Positions 26,280-35,523 of a stretch of DNA of 64,000 nucleotides are shown here, in pieces; position 1 is the first letter of the stretch; every line of letters starts with the position of its first letter. A model generated the notes under the pieces. That model had not been told where the DNA came from. It was given only the letters and a program-made list of their open reading frames with translations, and ran no database searches. Both the position numbers and the translations under genes were made by a program. The stretch is from Flectobacillus major DSM 103 (GTDB taxonomy: Bacteria > Bacteroidota > Bacteroidia > Cytophagales > Spirosomataceae): NCBI RefSeq assembly GCF_000427405.1, contig NZ_KE386491.1, positions 248,001 to 312,000 on the forward strand, given 5' to 3'.

Positions 26280-27611
26280 ATGAAAACACAAAGATGGATA
26301 TATGCTCTAATATGCTTTGGAGTGATATTCCAAAATACTACTTTAGCGAAAGAAACCCCTTCATTGACCGACACAAAGGCTTATGTAAAAGCCTTAAAGC
26401 AATTAACCGACGTGATGGTAAGCGATGTTACTGGCCCATGTGCTGCTGCACGTTATTATGCTTATGCCAATTTAGCTCCTTATGAAATTTTATCACAGAA
26501 TACTACTAATACCAAATTGGTAAAACTCAAAGGAAAGCTGAATGCCTATCCTAATTTTGATGATTTAAAATCTAAAGCACCAATCGCTGAGGATTTTGCC
26601 GCTATTTATGCTTTATTGAGAATGGGCGAAGATTTATTGCCATCGGGCTATACCCTCGAAAACCCTCGTAAAGAATTGGTAAAACAACTAGAACAGTCAG
26701 GTAAAATATCTTCACAAGTACTACAAACCTCTGTTGCCTATGCCGATTCTGTGGTGAAACGCTTGGTAAAATATGCAGCCAAAGACGGCTATGTAAAAAC
26801 AAGTGGCTATTTACGCTACACACCTATCAATAAAGAAGGTTTCTGGCAGCCAACACCTCCAGCATATACCGAAGCCTACGAACCACACTGGCGAACCCTC
26901 CGTCCTTTTGTATTGGATAGTGCCGCTCAGTTTAAGCCAGAACCTGCTATTCCTTATAGCAAAGACCCCAACAGTACATTCTTTAAGCTTGCTAAAGAAG
27001 TTTATGATGCTACTCAGCATCTTACAAAAGAACAAATTCATATTGCTAATTTTTGGGATTGTAATCCATTTTTCTTGAATCAAAAAGGGCACATTAGTTT
27101 CGGAACAAAAAAAATATCTCCTGGCGGACATTGGATGGGTATTACAGGCATAGCCTGTTTACAGAAAAAAGTAAATTTAGCCGAAGCCGTACGCTGGCAC
27201 GCTATGGTAGGCATTACGATGGCAGATGCTTTTATATCGTGTTGGGATGAAAAGTACAGAAGTAATAGAATCAGACCCGAAACTGTCATCAATCAACAAA
27301 TTGACCCCAATTGGCGAGGATTACTACAAACCCCACCTTTTCCAGAATATACCAGTGGACACAGTGTGATTTCTTCGGCAGTAGCTACGCTGCTTACCCA
27401 TTTAGTAGGCGATAACTTTGCTTATACCGATGTTGTCGAGGTTGAATTTGGTATACCAAAACGTTCGTTCAAATCATTTAAACAAGCAGCTTCGGAAGCC
27501 GCTATTTCTCGCTTTTATGGCGGTATCCATTTCAAAGACTCTATCGACTACGGAGCCAAACAAGGTGCTAACATTGGTGACTATGTAATACAGAAGGTAA
27601 TTTCTCAATAA
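26280..27611 (+). CDS. Vanadium-dependent haloperoxidase / PAP2-family secreted protein
   Basis: 443 residues, signal peptide about 1-23 (ends TLAKE). The C-terminal half carries the vanadate/phosphate-binding triad of the family: KYRSNRIRP (Lys325, Arg332), YTSGHSV (Ser359, Gly360, His361) and SRFYGGIHFKDSID (Arg411, His417). Family members are either haloperoxidases using bound vanadate or acid phosphatases; sequence alone does not decide between them. It follows the FG-GAP protein and repeat array and precedes a fucosidase by 86 bp. SusCD, FG-GAP/ASPIC protein and VCPO-like enzyme together form a recurring Bacteroidota arrangement whose function has not been settled, to my knowledge. Confidence 0.9.
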   Translation: MKTQRWIYALICFGVIFQNTTLAKETPSLTDTKAYVKALKQLTDVMVSDVTGPCAAARYYAYANLAPYEILSQNTTNTKLVKLKGKLNAYPNFDDLKSKAPIAEDFAAIYALLRMGEDLLPSGYTLENPRKELVKQLEQSGKISSQVLQTSVAYADSVVKRLVKYAAKDGYVKTSGYLRYTPINKEGFWQPTPPAYTEAYEPHWRTLRPFVLDSAAQFKPEPAIPYSKDPNSTFFKLAKEVYDATQHLTKEQIHIANFWDCNPFFLNQKGHISFGTKKISPGGHWMGITGIACLQKKVNLAEAVRWHAMVGITMADAFISCWDEKYRSNRIRPETVINQQIDPNWRGLLQTPPFPEYTSGHSVISSAVATLLTHLVGDNFAYTDVVEVEFGIPKRSFKSFKQAASEAAISRFYGGIHFKDSIDYGAKQGANIGDYVIQKVISQ

Positions 27612-27697
27612 ATTTTAATAATAGGCTATTGCCGTTTTACTATCGACGGCATATTGCCCAAAAGCAATTTTCTATAAAAACTCAAAATTAATTTACA

Positions 27698-29146
27698 ATG
27701 AAGAAAAAAGCACTATTGCTTGGCTTATTAGCAAGTATGCTTTGGAGTAAGTCCAACGCCCAACAGCACTCAGAACAAAACCATGACAAATATGTATGGC
27801 CAAAAGATGAGCTAGTAAAACAAAAACTTAATAAATGGCAAGATATAAAATTTGGTTTGTTGATGCACTGGGGAACGTATAGCAAGTGGGGAATTGTAGA
27901 ATCGTGGTCGTTGTGTCCAGAAGATGAAGGCTGGTGCGAGCGTCGTGGCGAATCGTCGAGCAACTGGTACGAATACAAAAAGGCTTACGAAAACTTACAA
28001 ACCACTTTCAACCCAACACAGTTTACACCAGAAAAATGGGCTGATGCTGCCCAAAAAGCAGGGATGAAGTATGTGGTTTTTACAACCAAACATCACGATG
28101 GCTTTTGTATGTTTGATTCAAAATATACGAACTACAAAGTTACTGATGCCAAGTCGCCTTTTGCAAGTAATCCTAAAAGCAATATCGCCAAAGAAGTATT
28201 TGATGCTTTTCGCAAAAAAGATTTTATGGTAGGGGCTTACTTTTCTAAACCCGACTGGAATACGCCTTCTTATTGGTGGCCTTATTTTCCACCCAAAGAC
28301 CGAAACGTAAACTATGACCCTAAAAAATATCCAGAAAAATGGCAACAGTTCAAAGACTTTACCTATAATCAAATTGAAGAATTGATGACTCAATATGGTA
28401 AAATGGATATTCTGTGGCTCGATGGGGGGTGGGTTCGTCCTTTTGAATCAATCGACCCTACTATTAGCTGGCAAAAAACAATTCCTTATAACCAAGATAT
28501 TGATATGCCTCGTATAGCTGCAATGGGTCGCAAAAATCAACCAGGTTTATTGGTGGTAGACCGTACGGTATCGGGCGAATACGAAAACTATGTTACTCCC
28601 GAACAACAAATCCCTGACCATTATATGCCTATTCCTTGGGAAACTTGTATGACAATGGGCGGAAGTTGGTCGTATGCACATAATGACCAATACAAATCTA
28701 CTCGTCAATTAATTCATACATTGGTAGATATTGTAGCTAAAAACGGTAATTTATTGCTGAACGTAGGGCCAAGCCCTGAAGGAACTTGGGATAACGATGT
28801 GTATAATCGTATGGAAGAGATAGGTAAATGGATGACTGTAAACGGTGAGTCGATTTATGAAACTAAGCCAGCGGCACCGTATCGTCAGGCTCAATGGGCA
28901 TTTACCCAGAAAGGTAAGGCTACATATATTACCTATTTAGCCAAAGAAGACGAAAAAACATTGCCAGCTACGCTTGTATTGCCTTTTAAGAGTGTAGGTA
29001 AAAAAGGTATTATTCGTATTTTAGGTGAATCAAAAGCCTTAAAAGGAAAAGAAGTTGCTGATGGTATCAGTATTATCATTCCTGAAAAAGTACGCCAAAA
29101 TTTGACTAATCAACCAGCTTGGGTATTCAAATTACAGGCCGAATAG
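27698..29146 (+). CDS. Alpha-L-fucosidase, GH29
   Basis: 482 residues, signal peptide 1-21 (ends SNAQ), so periplasmic or surface. The GH29 (beta/alpha)8 barrel is clear: KFGLLMHWGTYS, WADAAQKAGMKYVVFTTKHHDGF, GAYFSKPDW, then MDILWLDGGW with the catalytic nucleophile Asp242, and GEYENYVTPEQQIP, which in many GH29 enzymes supplies the acid/base Glu. WSYAHNDQYKS and NGNLLLNVGPSPEG follow. It hydrolyses terminal alpha-L-fucose from oligosaccharides. It is the only recognisable glycoside hydrolase in the window and gives the best hint of the locus substrate. Ends at a strong terminator, so it closes the transcript started at 17399 or has its own promoter. Confidence 0.96.
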   Translation: MKKKALLLGLLASMLWSKSNAQQHSEQNHDKYVWPKDELVKQKLNKWQDIKFGLLMHWGTYSKWGIVESWSLCPEDEGWCERRGESSSNWYEYKKAYENLQTTFNPTQFTPEKWADAAQKAGMKYVVFTTKHHDGFCMFDSKYTNYKVTDAKSPFASNPKSNIAKEVFDAFRKKDFMVGAYFSKPDWNTPSYWWPYFPPKDRNVNYDPKKYPEKWQQFKDFTYNQIEELMTQYGKMDILWLDGGWVRPFESIDPTISWQKTIPYNQDIDMPRIAAMGRKNQPGLLVVDRTVSGEYENYVTPEQQIPDHYMPIPWETCMTMGGSWSYAHNDQYKSTRQLIHTLVDIVAKNGNLLLNVGPSPEGTWDNDVYNRMEEIGKWMTVNGESIYETKPAAPYRQAQWAFTQKGKATYITYLAKEDEKTLPATLVLPFKSVGKKGIIRILGESKALKGKEVADGISIIIPEKVRQNLTNQPAWVFKLQAE

Positions 29147-29181
29147 ACTCTTTTGTTATATAATTTTGATTTATTTCGTTT

Positions 29182-29217
29182 CACGGTAGTGCTTCAAAAG
29201 CATTACCGTGTTTTTTT
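29182..29217 (+). terminator. Intrinsic terminator after GH29 gene
   Basis: CACGGTAGTGCTT pairs with AAGCATTACCGTG over 13 bp (one G-T pair), 3-nt loop, followed directly by seven T. A textbook rho-independent terminator. Confidence 0.95.
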
Positions 29218-29699
29218 ATCTCCCTATTTGAGTACTTCTCCTTTTTTTCTTTTGCCTTTTCAATCCTTTTTTTGATAAACTACCTAATAGTTATGATTTA
29301 TTTGGCTGTTTAAGCCAAATGCAGAATAAATGAGTACATAATAATTTTTTTTATTAATATGTATTTGGTATGATTCTTATTTTTAGAACTTTAATAAATA
29401 GAAAATAAGGGTTTTAATAGTTATTTTCAATTTTTAAATAAAATAATTTCAAGTTTATTGAGTATTTTTTCCCAATATCACATTATTAATATTATTTAAT
29501 AATAAAGATTATTTAATAATTTTTTTTATTAACTTGGTGCCAGTAAATCAAAAATGAGCATTTCGGTACTATGTTACTGATTGGTCTGATGATATACTTT
29601 TTTACTTCAAAGTCTTACTAACTATCAACAATGCAAACCTTTAAACTTAGGTGTATTCCACCTTAATTTCACACTTTCATCAGCTAGTTAGCTACTCAA
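29218..29699. other. AT-rich gap upstream of second SusC
   Basis: About 480 bp with no gene. It is very AT-rich; ATTATTTAATAAT occurs twice (near 29490 and 29510), also found ahead of the SusC at 17399. I see no exact -7 box of the TAnnTTTG type. Confidence 0.5.
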
Positions 29700-29738
29700 A
29701 TTTTCTATTTTAAATTTTTCACAGTAATCTTCTTTAAA
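29700..29738 (+). promoter_or_regulatory. 5' leader shared with the SusC gene at 17399
   Basis: ATTTTCTATTTT followed by TTTCACAGTAATC and AAAATGAA matches the leader at 17366-17398 in order and nearly in spacing. Confidence 0.5.
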
Positions 29739-32700
29739 ATGAACGCATGTAAAAGAATTTTTACAATCTTATTTACAGCTTTACTCTTTTTTTCATGGCA
29801 GGTGGTTTCGGCCCAGCAGCCTGTAAAAGGAAAAGTTGTTGACAGTAACCAATCAGCCCTAGCAGGGGTAAGTATTCTGGTAAAAGGTACTACCAAGGGT
29901 ACTGTTACCGATGCTTCAGGTAACTACACTATTTCGGTTGGTAAAAGTGCCGTATTGATTTTTCAGTCATTAGGCTTTGCAGCCAAGGAAATTGAAGTCG
30001 GTGGCCGCTCGACAATCGATGTGGTATTAGAATCTACTTCACAAAACTTGGACGAAGTTGTAGTAACAGCCTTGGGTATCAAAAGAGAACAAAAGGCTTT
30101 AGGGTATTCGGTAGGTACTATTTCGAGTAAAGAAATCACAGCTTCGGGTAATACCAACTTTGGCTCGGCTTTGTACGGTAAAGTAGCTGGGGTTAAAATC
30201 ACAACAGCTCCGGGTGGAGCTACCAGTGCGGTAAACGTACAGGTACGTGGTATCAACTCGCTGAATTACAACACACAGCCACTTTATGTAGTCGACGGTA
30301 TCGTAATTCGTGACTTTAACCAAGCTGGAGCTGGCGGGTTGAATAACGGTGGGTATTGGGACGACCAAAAAATTCGTGGTAACGGTATTTTAGATATTAA
30401 CCCTGCCGATATTGCTGGCCTAACAGTATTGAAAGGTGCTTCGGCAACGGCTCTTTACGGCTCGGAGGCATCAAACGGTGTAATCGTTATTACTACAAAA
30501 TCGGGTATAAAAGGCAAGGGATTAGGTGTGGAGTTGAACTATACCTTCAATCAGGAAAGAGTAGCCTTTACACCACAATACCAAAATGTGTATGGCCCAG
30601 GTTATGACCGTGCTACCAACCTATCTGTAGGTGCAAACGAAGATGGTTTTATTATTGGAGCAGATGGCTCTAAACGTGTAAACTACCGTGCTTATGCTCA
30701 GTTTGGCCCAAAAATGGATGGACAGATGCTTTCGTGGTGGGATGGTACTATGCAGGCTTATACTGCAAAACCAAACAACTTTAATGATTTTTATCAAAAA
30801 GGGTATAACTCAACTGTAAATGCCGCATTCTCAAATGCTACTGATAAGATGTCGTACCGTTTTTCTTATACTGGTACCGACTATGCAGGTATTATGCGTG
30901 GAAGCAACTTGAAACGTAATACTTTCAATTTGAACTCTTCTGTAAAATTGAGCAATCGTTTAACTGCCGATGTTGTGGTAAGTTATATCAACTCGAAAGT
31001 ACATAACCGCCCAGAGCAAATCAACCGTGTAACAGCTAACTACGGTGGTTTCTTTAGCCGTGCCGAGGATATGAATAACTTTTTGAATAAATACCAAACT
31101 TCGCAAGGTTATAAGTATGTAACTTACAACAACCCACAAAGAAATCCTGAAGAAGCTATCAAATACAATATTCGTGGTGGCGACATCATGGACTTGCTTT
31201 GGAATGCCTTGAGAAATAGCGAGGACGAAAACCAAGACCGTTTGTTGAGCAGTGTTACCCTAACCTACAAAATCTCGGATGCGTTTTCATTGAGAGGTCG
31301 TGGTGGTAATGACTTTACAAGCTTGGGTACTGAAATCAAAAAATACAACGAATACCCAACCTTGTTTAACAGTGGCAATAGCACTGGCGAATACCGTGTA
31401 GCAAATGGCCGTTATTCAATTGTATATGGCGATGCAATGTTGACTTACAACAAAAAGGTAAACAACGACTTAGACGTTACAGCTAGTGGTGGTATTCAAG
31501 GTCGTCAAGAAAAATACTACGACCAATCGGTAGGTACAAATGGTGGTTTGGTTATCGAAAACTGGTTTAGTATGAACAACTCTACTAACGTTTTGAGTGC
31601 TAGTGCTTCACGTAGAGAATTGATGAAATACGCCTATTTGGGTACAGTAAATGCTGCATATAAAAATATGTTGTTTGTAGAAGGTACTGCTCGTCAGGAA
31701 TATTCTTCAACTTTGCCAGCAGGCAATAATAGCTATTTCTATACTTCGGTAAACTCGGGTTTTGTATTCTCTGATGCTTTCCAAATGCCATCGTTTTTCA
31801 ACTACGGTAAAGTTCGTGCATCGTATGGTGTAGTAGGTAACGCACCTCCATTGTATGTAGCTAACACTACGTATTCTCAAACAATCTTACAAACTGCCAA
31901 TGGTCCAGTACCAGCTCTAAGAGCAAGCAGTAGCTACGGTAACGATTATATCAAGCCAGAACAGAAATATGAATCAGAGTTTGGTTTAGAAACCAAATTA
32001 TTCAAAAATAAATTAGGTGTCGACCTTACTTATTACAATAGCCGTATCAAAGACCAAATTTTACAAACCTCTGTTCCTACCAGTACAGGAGCTAGCTCGG
32101 TATTGGCCAACGTAGGTGAGCTTCGTTCGTTTGGTTGGGAGGCGTCGATTTATGCAACGCCAGTAAAAACAAAAGATTTTAGCTGGAATACACGTGTAAA
32201 CATGGCTATCAACAGAACAAAAGTACACAAACTAGCAGCGGGTATTCCTCAGTTAGTAGCGTATGATTCTGACCAGTCTGCTCTGAAAATTGTAGCTGAC
32301 GAAGGCGATTATTTAGGTAATATCTATACACACGTAAGAGCTACAGATGCCAAAGGTAACTTTATTATCTCTGACGATGGATTGTACACATTGACTTCTG
32401 ATTACAAAAAAGTGGGTAACGTAATGCCAAAAGTAGTGGGTGGTTTCTTGAACTCATTTAGCTACAAAGGTTTTACAATGGACATCAACATGGATTACCG
32501 TATTGGTGGTCAATTGGTATCGAACCCATTGTTGTATGCAACAGGTGCAGGTATGTTTGAAAGCACTATGAAATATCGTGACGAAGCCAACGGAGGTTTG
32601 CCATATTATGTAGATAGCAAAGGTAACAACGTATTGTTGTCGAGCCACACGGCTTCAGCTCCAAACGGTGCTAAAGTATACCACGATGGTGTATTGCTGG

Positions 32701-33062
32701 ATGGTGTAACTACTACAGGCGAAAAGAATACCAAGGTAATTGATGCTGCTTCATACTATATCAATACTTATACTTGGGGCTCTACAGGCTGGTACGAAAA
32801 CGGTTCGGTATATAACAACAGTTACTTAAAAGTAAGAGAGGCTGTATTGTCTTATACATTGCCAAATGCCATTGCTCAAAAACTTCGTTTACAAAATATC
32901 AGAGTGTCGTTGATTGGTAGAAACTTATTCTATATCTACCGCACTTTGAAAAATTTAGATCCTGAAGCTCCAATTGGAACAAGTTGGAATAGACAAGGTA
33001 TCGACGAAGGCTCGACTGCTGCAACTCGTAGTTTTGGGGTGTCTCTACACGCGAGCTTCTAG
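29739..33062 (+). CDS. SusC/RagA-type TonB-dependent outer-membrane receptor
   Basis: 1107 residues. Signal peptide 1-25 (ends VSAQ), CarboxypepD_reg-like domain 27-110, LDEVVVTALG, plug with ALYGKVAGVKI, VQVRGINSL, PLYVVDGIVIRD and VLKGASATALYGSEASNGV, then a large barrel ending FGVSLHASF. The first 110 residues closely match the receptor at 17399 (same VKGKVVDSNQSALAG and KGTTKGTVTDASGNYTI blocks), and the leader is shared too, while the barrels have diverged. A SusD gene follows 40 bp later. It may serve the same ROK/GH29 locus or be an independent system. Confidence 0.97.
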   Translation: MNACKRIFTILFTALLFFSWQVVSAQQPVKGKVVDSNQSALAGVSILVKGTTKGTVTDASGNYTISVGKSAVLIFQSLGFAAKEIEVGGRSTIDVVLESTSQNLDEVVVTALGIKREQKALGYSVGTISSKEITASGNTNFGSALYGKVAGVKITTAPGGATSAVNVQVRGINSLNYNTQPLYVVDGIVIRDFNQAGAGGLNNGGYWDDQKIRGNGILDINPADIAGLTVLKGASATALYGSEASNGVIVITTKSGIKGKGLGVELNYTFNQERVAFTPQYQNVYGPGYDRATNLSVGANEDGFIIGADGSKRVNYRAYAQFGPKMDGQMLSWWDGTMQAYTAKPNNFNDFYQKGYNSTVNAAFSNATDKMSYRFSYTGTDYAGIMRGSNLKRNTFNLNSSVKLSNRLTADVVVSYINSKVHNRPEQINRVTANYGGFFSRAEDMNNFLNKYQTSQGYKYVTYNNPQRNPEEAIKYNIRGGDIMDLLWNALRNSEDENQDRLLSSVTLTYKISDAFSLRGRGGNDFTSLGTEIKKYNEYPTLFNSGNSTGEYRVANGRYSIVYGDAMLTYNKKVNNDLDVTASGGIQGRQEKYYDQSVGTNGGLVIENWFSMNNSTNVLSASASRRELMKYAYLGTVNAAYKNMLFVEGTARQEYSSTLPAGNNSYFYTSVNSGFVFSDAFQMPSFFNYGKVRASYGVVGNAPPLYVANTTYSQTILQTANGPVPALRASSSYGNDYIKPEQKYESEFGLETKLFKNKLGVDLTYYNSRIKDQILQTSVPTSTGASSVLANVGELRSFGWEASIYATPVKTKDFSWNTRVNMAINRTKVHKLAAGIPQLVAYDSDQSALKIVADEGDYLGNIYTHVRATDAKGNFIISDDGLYTLTSDYKKVGNVMPKVVGGFLNSFSYKGFTMDINMDYRIGGQLVSNPLLYATGAGMFESTMKYRDEANGGLPYYVDSKGNNVLLSSHTASAPNGAKVYHDGVLLDGVTTTGEKNTKVIDAASYYINTYTWGSTGWYENGSVYNNSYLKVREAVLSYTLPNAIAQKLRLQNIRVSLIGRNLFYIYRTLKNLDPEAPIGTSWNRQGIDEGSTAATRSFGVSLHASF

Positions 33063-33102
33063 GTTATCTCATCAGCAACAAGGAATTTTAAATTTAATTC
33101 AA

Positions 33103-34692
33103 ATGAAAAAGACATTAATAAAGATAAGTAGCATTATTGCTATTGTTGGTGGTTTGACTAGCTGTAAGGATCAATTATCTGATTTGTACCTTAACCCAGA
33201 ACAAACTACTGCTCCTTCTATCGAGAAGTTTTTTACTCAAATTCTGAACAACGATAGAATCTATCCAAAATACTGGGATATGCGTACATTTTCATTGACG
33301 CATGCAGGGGTGTTTTCGCAAGCTATTTCGTTTACCAACGATAAATACATTTATCGTGAGCAAGCACAATATACTGAACAACGCTGGGGCGATTATTACA
33401 CAACTAACGGCAACGGAAGTGGTCCGTTGGCTCATTATCGTGAAATCGAAAAGCAATATGCTACACTATCGGCTGCTGAAAAGCAAAATGCTGATGTATT
33501 CTTGAATGCCTCGAAAGTTGCTTTTTACGAACAAACAGCTCAGATGGTTGATTTATGGGGTGATATTCCATTTAGCCAAGCTGGCCAATTGAATCTGAAC
33601 GGTTCTATTGTTTCGCCAAAATTTGACGATGCCAAAGAGGTTTATTACAGTGTTATAGCTGGTTTGAAAGATGCCGCTACTTATTTTGGTACAGCAAATC
33701 TTAGCTCAACAACGGCAAGCTCTTTCAAAAAACAAGACCTTATTTTTCAGGGGGATGTTTCAAAATGGAGACGTTTGGCCAACTCATTACGTTTGCGAGC
33801 TTTGATGAGAATTTCGTTTGTTGACGAAGCTAAAGCAAAAGCTGAAGTAATGGAAATGTTGAACAACCCAACTCAGTATCCATTATTGGAGGAAAGTGCA
33901 CAAAATGCTTTGTTGAATCCTGTAACAACTTATATCGACAATTTACGTAATGCTTTCTATGAGTCGAACAACCACCTCGGAGCGTCGTATTTGTTGGAAA
34001 AAGTATTGAAACCTGCCAACGACCCACGTATTGCCGTGATTTATGATAAGTCGGGGGTACAGGGTGCTAATGGAAAATGGATTCCGAATGCTGACTATTA
34101 TTCGTTGCCATTGGATTTGAATTCAAATGACCAAGCCACTAATATCGGAAATGGTAAATATGCTGTATTGGACTCAGCTACTTTTGTATACAATAGCAAA
34201 ATTCCAGGTGTGATTTTTACTTCTGCTGAAACCCATTTCTTGAAAGCGGAGGCTTTGGAAAGATGGGGCAATACGGCCGATGCAATGGCTGCCTATAACA
34301 AGGGACTTACGCATTCGGTAAACTATTTTTATTATTTGAATAGTATCAGTAATAGCACTGCTCCAAAAGTAGCTGCTCCTTCGGCTACCGAAATCAGCAA
34401 TTTTGTTAATAATTCAACAGCTAAATATGCTGGGTCGTCGGCACAAAAATTGGCTTTGATTTGGACACAAAAGTGGGTACAATTTGGCTTTATGCAATCG
34501 GTTCAGGCTTGGTCTGAATTGCGTAGAACCAAATACCCTCAGCTAACTTTTGTTCCAGACAATTCAGCAGGCTTTAACTTGCCTCCCAATCGTTTGACAT
34601 ATCCGGGTAGAGAAAGAACTTTCAACCCTAATTATAGTGCTGTGGCTGCTAAAGACACAAGAGATGCTAAGATTTTCTGGGATGTGAAATAG
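33103..34692 (+). CDS. SusD/RagB-family nutrient-binding outer-membrane lipoprotein
   Basis: 529 residues from the ATG at 33103 (MKKTLIKISS); a longer in-frame start would overlap the SusC gene and destroy the signal peptide. Lipobox GGLTSC. Features: LYLNPEQTT, AQMVDLWGDIPFSQAGQ, KWRRLANSLRLRALMRI, SAETHFLKAEALERWGN, and a terminal LPPNRLTYPGRERTFNPNY block. It partners the SusC 40 bp upstream. A terminator follows the stop by about 45 bp. Confidence 0.94.
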   Translation: MKKTLIKISSIIAIVGGLTSCKDQLSDLYLNPEQTTAPSIEKFFTQILNNDRIYPKYWDMRTFSLTHAGVFSQAISFTNDKYIYREQAQYTEQRWGDYYTTNGNGSGPLAHYREIEKQYATLSAAEKQNADVFLNASKVAFYEQTAQMVDLWGDIPFSQAGQLNLNGSIVSPKFDDAKEVYYSVIAGLKDAATYFGTANLSSTTASSFKKQDLIFQGDVSKWRRLANSLRLRALMRISFVDEAKAKAEVMEMLNNPTQYPLLEESAQNALLNPVTTYIDNLRNAFYESNNHLGASYLLEKVLKPANDPRIAVIYDKSGVQGANGKWIPNADYYSLPLDLNSNDQATNIGNGKYAVLDSATFVYNSKIPGVIFTSAETHFLKAEALERWGNTADAMAAYNKGLTHSVNYFYYLNSISNSTAPKVAAPSATEISNFVNNSTAKYAGSSAQKLALIWTQKWVQFGFMQSVQAWSELRRTKYPQLTFVPDNSAGFNLPPNRLTYPGRERTFNPNYSAVAAKDTRDAKIFWDVK

Positions 34693-34735
34693 GATGAAGT
34701 GTAGTGAATACTTCTATATGTAGGTATAGAAGTTT

Positions 34736-34770
34736 AGAGGCAGCCCCTGATTGGAGGCTGCCTCTTTTTA
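34736..34770 (+). terminator. Intrinsic terminator after second SusD
   Basis: AGAGGCAGCC (34736-34745) pairs with GGCTGCCTCT (34756-34765), 10 bp, loop of 10, then a T-run. It separates this operon from the convergent Kbp-like gene. Confidence 0.92.
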
Positions 34771-34823
34771 TGCGTGTACCAGTGGGTTACTACAGGAATC
34801 TACAACTTCAGCTTGTAAGTTAA

Positions 34824-35288
34824 TTACAAAGCAGGAATACGTAGTTGTTGACCAGGATAAATCAAATTAGGGTCTTTCAACATAGGTTTATTGGCTTCAA
34901 AAATAACAGGGTATTTCATCATGTCGCCATAATAATGTTGAGCAATTTTGGAAAGCGTATCGCCTTTTACTACTTCATGGTATTGGGCTTCTGGAGCTGG
35001 CTCGGCAACTGTAAGTTGGTTATCAACAACCTTTACACCTTCAACATTACCAACAGCTAAGGCTATTTTTTCAGCATCTTCTTGTTTTGTTACTTCACCA
35101 ATAATGGTTACGGTATCGGCTGAGGTTTTTACTGTTAATGAATTGTAAGGTAAACCTAATTGTTTGATGTGTGCCAAAAGAGCACTCGCTCTTAATGGTT
35201 CTACTGCAGCGGCTTTAGCAGGTTCTACTTCGGCATGGCTACCAAAAACTTTTTCGCCAACACCCTTAAAAAATGACATTAAACCCAT
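34824..35288 (-). CDS. kbp: Kbp/YgaU-like BON-LysM protein
   Basis: 154 residues, no signal peptide. It starts MGLMSFFKGVGEKVFG, like the N-terminus of E. coli Kbp (YgaU). A BON domain spans about 33-95 (VTIIGEVTKQEDAEKIALAVGNVEGVKVVDNQL) and a LysM domain 104-152 (HEVVKGDTLSKIAQHYYGD, IFEANKPMLKDPNLIYPGQQLRIP). Kbp is a cytoplasmic high-affinity potassium-binding protein in E. coli; whether this homologue binds potassium is inferred from end-to-end similarity. It is a single-gene unit on the minus strand. Confidence 0.88.
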   Translation of the reverse strand: MGLMSFFKGVGEKVFGSHAEVEPAKAAAVEPLRASALLAHIKQLGLPYNSLTVKTSADTVTIIGEVTKQEDAEKIALAVGNVEGVKVVDNQLTVAEPAPEAQYHEVVKGDTLSKIAQHYYGDMMKYPVIFEANKPMLKDPNLIYPGQQLRIPAL

Positions 35289-35370
35289 GATTTCTTAATT
35301 AAGTAATTTGATTAAGTATGAAATATTACCTTAAATACGGAAAAATTTAGATTAAGTCACTTATAAATAG

Positions 35371-35378
35371 CAAATTTA
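35371..35378 (-). promoter_or_regulatory. Candidate -7 box for kbp
   Basis: Minus strand TAAATTTG fits TAnnTTTG, about 83 bp before the start codon. A -33 TTG at proper spacing is not clear. Confidence 0.3.
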
Positions 35379-35460
35379 TTTATTAAGCCCTCAAAAAATA
35401 AGCAGCAATGCAGTTTCCCAAAACGTCAAAAGTATTTGGTTTACCACAATGCTGCCTATT

Positions 35461-35488
35461 TTTGTATGATTATACGTAATCATGCAAA
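35461..35488. terminator. Imperfect palindrome after tricorn-like gene
   Basis: TTTGTATGATTA (35461-35472) pairs with TAATCATGCAAA (35477-35488) over 12 positions with one G-T, loop TACG. It lies 35 bp beyond the stop of the minus-strand protease gene. There is no U-tract, so it is a terminator candidate only. Confidence 0.5.
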
Positions 35489-35523
35489 AAGAGTTTCAGA
35501 CTCTAGCACCTTTACTAAGGTAT

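Noticed and set aside
32974-33102. Upstream extension of the second SusD
   Set aside because: It overlaps the end of SusC and would remove the lipoprotein signal that begins at 33103.
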